Notes under the pieces: generated by a model
Told to the model about the DNA's origin: nothing
The model's input: the letters and a program-made list of their open reading frames with translations, nothing else
Database searches by the model: none
Made by a program: the position numbers and the translations under genes
Shown: positions 61,043-64,000 of the stretch, in pieces
Position numbering within the stretch: the first letter of the stretch is position 1
Layout of the letters: every line of letters starts with the position of its first letter
Origin: Pardosa pseudoannulata
Lineage: Eukaryota > Arthropoda > Arachnida > Araneae > Lycosidae
Direction of reading: 5' to 3'
NCBI GenBank assembly: GCA_032207245.1
Contig: CM063501.1
Location: 87,562,808-87,626,807, forward strand
DNA length: 64,000 bases

Positions 61043-61232
61043 AGCCGATCGCTGGCCGATTGGTTAGGGCGCTGATCGTCGATATCGGAGTTCGTGGGTT
61101 CGAATCCCACTATGGCATGGATGTTCGTAGCCGTTCGGAATCGGCTTTAAACAGTAGGAAACGGTCTCATTAGCCCTCGTGTGCAAAACAGTAGACCGTA
61201 GAGCTCCAAACCACACCAATCAAACCAATCAA
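61043..61232 (+). repeat. tRNA-derived SINE with intact Pol III boxes
   Basis: Head CCGATCGCTGGCCGATTGG includes the A box TGGCCGATTGG (61053-61063); the B box GGTTCGAATCC is at 61097-61107, about 34 bp later as in tRNA genes. The body (TGGATGTTCGTAGCCGTTCG, GGTCTCATTAGCCCTCG) is shared by all copies here, and the 3' end has repeated CCAATCAAACCAATC. It is the best-preserved reference copy in the window. Confidence 0.8.
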
Positions 61233-61654
61233 TCCCAAAAGGAAGTCCCATATCTTCCCTATGATGTCACGGGTAGAATTGCAGTATGCATTACGTTGTT
61301 AAATACAAAAAAATATAGCAAAAATCTGATCTTTCGGAGAATGAATTTACTTTTCGTTCTGGAATTATCTAAAGTAACCACCAGAGAACTAGGAAAAAGT
61401 TAATTTGTCCAAATTCTCGGTTAAAGTGCTACCCAGAATATGAAAATTTCAGCATAATAACAGGGATTTTGGAATCCCTTAGAATAATTCGGGTTGACTA
61501 ATTTGAGTTTAGACTGTAAATTCTCGTTGGAAGCTCTGTGTTCCTTTATTACTAAAAAACTGACGTCATGTTTAAATTTGAATAGACTTAGTATCTTTCC
61601 TGTAGTTTTTTACTTAATGTCTTAGATTCTAATTTTATTTATTTACTTTGCTCC

Positions 61655-61657
61655 ATG

Positions 61658-61705
<48 letters not shown>
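61655..61705. repeat. (AT)n(AC)n microsatellite
   Basis: AT run followed by ACACACACA; a second shorter AT run lies at 61837-61857. Confidence 0.9.
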
Positions 61706-62630
61706 TGTACAAAATAAGCGTATAAGTTGTGGTACAAATGTAATACTGGCTCTTTTAACACATGTGTTGTGGTACCAATTTTGTACAAGTTCTTGGAAAA
61801 TACCGTAGATATTAAAATCATAAACATATATATGTGCATATATATATATATATATATTATCTCACGCATATTTCTTCTGTCGGCATGCATGCTTTGTATG
61901 TGAGAAGGTAAAAATATCTATGCATAAACTTAGATTGTGAATGTATTAAAATGCAAGGAGAGAGAGACGGGAAACGTACAATATTGAATCAAGAGTTCAT
62001 AGTGTGAATTTATTCCGTGTATAAATAATAATGCTGTATATCTCGAAAAAAAAGTCTAGGTATTTAGAAACTTCTAGATAAAATGCTTACATCTAAAAAA
62101 GAAAAACTTGAGAAATTTGTTTATGCGTGGTAATAAAATGTGTTAGCCTCCCATATATATTTATTTCTATTTCAGAATTTTCTTTATTTTGTAGCTGCTT
62201 TTCGAATCCTTGAATGGGTTCTTATAGCCGTTAGGAATTAACTGGTAAGTTCCGATATTCCTTGTAGCACTCAAAAGAAGTCAAATCAAAATAGAAAGGA
62301 TATCTAAGCTATCCCTCTTCGGTTTCCTTCTGTATGCGCTTCACACGGAAACTACTTAATAACAATGAAGATTTATTATTTATTTATTTATTTTATTTCT
62401 TTTGAAATTAACTTCAGCTATCCTTTTTTTTAAATTTGAATTAGTTTTTTCTTTTAATTACTGTTTTACCTTCTTTTCCGTACTTTTCGCGCATTTTTTC
62501 TGTATTGCGCAAGTAAACGGAGGGTCTCGATGAACTTGTCAGTTTAATGGGAAAAAAGTTTCCTTTCTGTAAACGATTCCAAAATTTTATAAACATACCA
62601 ATGATACTTTATAAAAATAATTGAACTTAG

Positions 62631-62686
62631 AAAAGCATATAACTGTTCAAATAATTTAAAAAATATTTGAACAGTTATATGCTTTT
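62631..62686. repeat. Perfect hairpin, 23-bp arms and 10-nt loop
   Basis: AAAAGCATATAACTGTTC plus AAATA, a loop at 62654-62663, then the exact reverse complement at 62664-62686. It could be a foldback transposon remnant or a small-RNA precursor. Confidence 0.85.
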
Positions 62687-62979
62687 GGTTCGAGAAAATA
62701 TAATTTACTTTTCCCAACTGATCGCAATCGAGAAACACGTCGATCACACCCCAATCAAATTGTGGATGACTATTTTATTCCATCGCTAACGGCGTTATTG
62801 TTTGAAAAAGTGTTCAATATGTGGCATGACTGGGTTTTTTTATTTGTTCATGCGTTGTTTTTCTTTAAATAATCATGCTCTCCCCCTTAAAAAAGTTTTC
62901 CCGTTAGTCCGTGCTATGGTAAATCGTCACATATAATTCTTTTATTCCTTTAAATCATATTTCTTAAAAACCAGGGTCG

Positions 62980-63147
62980 AAAAGTGACCGCATGGGTAAA
63001 GAGCTGCTTTTCAGTACCGGAGTTTCCAGGCTCCATTCGATCTGTTGGCATGGATGTTCTGAATTGGCTTTAAGCTGTAGGTCCTGTTTCAGTAGCCCTC
63101 ATGAAGCAAAAAATTCGACCGTAGTGCTCCATACCTCACCAAACCCA
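62980..63147 (+). repeat. tRNA-derived SINE, partly degenerate
   Basis: Head AAGTGACCGCATGGGTAAAG, altered B box (CTCCATTCGATCT), then body TGGCATGGATGTTCTGAATT and CAGTAGCCCTCATGAAGC. Compared with 61043-61232 it lacks about 10 bp after GTTC. Confidence 0.65.
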
Positions 63148-63149
63148 TA

Positions 63150-64000
63150 AGGTCATGATGAAAGTTAAATGTAAATCTGTTGTTCTTTTTATAATGATAA
63201 TTCGTTTTAGTTTAGAAATGGCTTATATTGTTACTATAATGTAATTTAGAAACTAATTTGAATTTTGAATTAAATACAATCTTCATTTGGGGATCTTAAC
63301 TACCCACACAGAAGGCTAGCCGACAAGTGGCTAGGTCAATACAAATATCGCTTTTAAGAAGTCTTAAAAGAAGTAAAAGAAAGCTCAAGTATAGAGCGGA
63401 AATAAAAGTTCACTTTTGAGACGATAATTTAAAGAGAATCGTGTCTAGCTCGTGATGTATGACGGAAACGAAATGATCTAGATGTGATAAAAAAAATTCC
63501 AGTGTTCTTCGAGGTAATGGCCTTTTAGTTCCTCTATGGCGCCCTATTTATCGACTTAAAAGTATAATCCTATTGTAGGAGGAACTTGAAAATTATTATT
63601 CTGCTCATCATTTCCGTAATTATCGTATGCCATTTACCTATCTTTCTCGGCTATTTTATCTCGCAAAGCACATATATTTAGTATAATTTGTTGTTGGATT
63701 AGTCTGATCTTTTTTAGGATGTTCAACCAAAACAGGTTGTTTTATCAGTTTAGCATACACATTTCTTATGAAGGAAATTCAGTACCATTTAATTTATATA
63801 TATATTTATTTTTTATATTAATATTATTTTTTTAACTGCTTATATTTTCTTTATTCAATTTCATTAACCTTAAGTAATTGACAGTTTATATAAAAAAAAA
63901 AGACTTAAGTTTTTTTCGCAAGTGGTTATTAAAAGATGAAACGGATAGCGAAGATTTAGGAGGACTAGGGACTTAAGATATAACCAGGCTCACTGAAAAG
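63150..64000. other. No gene recognised
   Basis: AT-rich sequence to the window end with no element termini seen. Confidence 0.5.

Overview
This is eukaryotic nuclear DNA from an AT-rich, intron-rich, transposon-dense animal genome. An arthropod is most likely and a spider is plausible. That is an inference from the low GC, the AT-dinucleotide microsatellites, the tRNA-derived SINE family and the mix of hAT, Tc1/mariner, piggyBac and Helitron elements; no taxon-specific gene proves it. I see no bacterial operon, CRISPR array, rRNA or functional tRNA gene.

The main gene fills the left half on the minus strand. It is a complete protein farnesyltransferase beta subunit (FNTB), reassembled by eye from 13 exons between 29367 and 2034. 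All splice sites are GT-AG, all phases agree, and the frame is 420 codons plus stop. The catalytic zinc ligands and farnesyl-pocket residues are present. A further small first exon at 32511-32532 joins in frame, which would give a 3.1-kb first intron and put the promoter near 32540-32730. Starting 198 bp away on the other strand is a candidate second gene. Short exons at 32731-32748, 35707-35788, 37090-37133 and 45711-45827 splice in phase into a protein of about 86 residues that I do not recognise.

Almost everything else is mobile DNA. The FNTB introns hold SINEs (3896-4074, 5740-5928), non-autonomous hAT elements (7817-8595, 9418-10320, 15224-16643, 27644-28118), two small Helitron-like elements (10448-11319, 12359-13012), a piggyBac deletion derivative (23563-24331), a decayed DDE transposase (about 25150-26250) and scrambled LTR-retrotransposon ends among AT microsatellites (19370-20800). 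Candidate intron 1 holds a Tc1-like element (30100-31152) and a helicase-bearing Helitron remnant (31448-32450).

The right half (33000-64000) is a transposon landscape. It contains SINE copies, a hAT MITE (36243-36545), a hAT with an 8-bp target duplication (37735-38612), a second hAT (38793-40152) split by a long-TIR element (39069-39628), and a SINE fragment array (46398-46945). It also contains a 3.4-kb non-autonomous Helitron (47008-50424), a TTAA-flanked foldback MITE (56573-56777), a second Tc1/mariner element (59806-60997) and a SINE with intact A and B boxes (61043-61232). From about 51000 to 59800 I see no convincing gene, only one possible spliced non-coding exon at 51720-51970.

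I did not find a clearly novel defence-like or operon-like system. The strongest leads are the head-to-head FNTB/unknown-gene promoter, the unidentified spliced small protein, and its terminal exon lying between two hAT-like termini.
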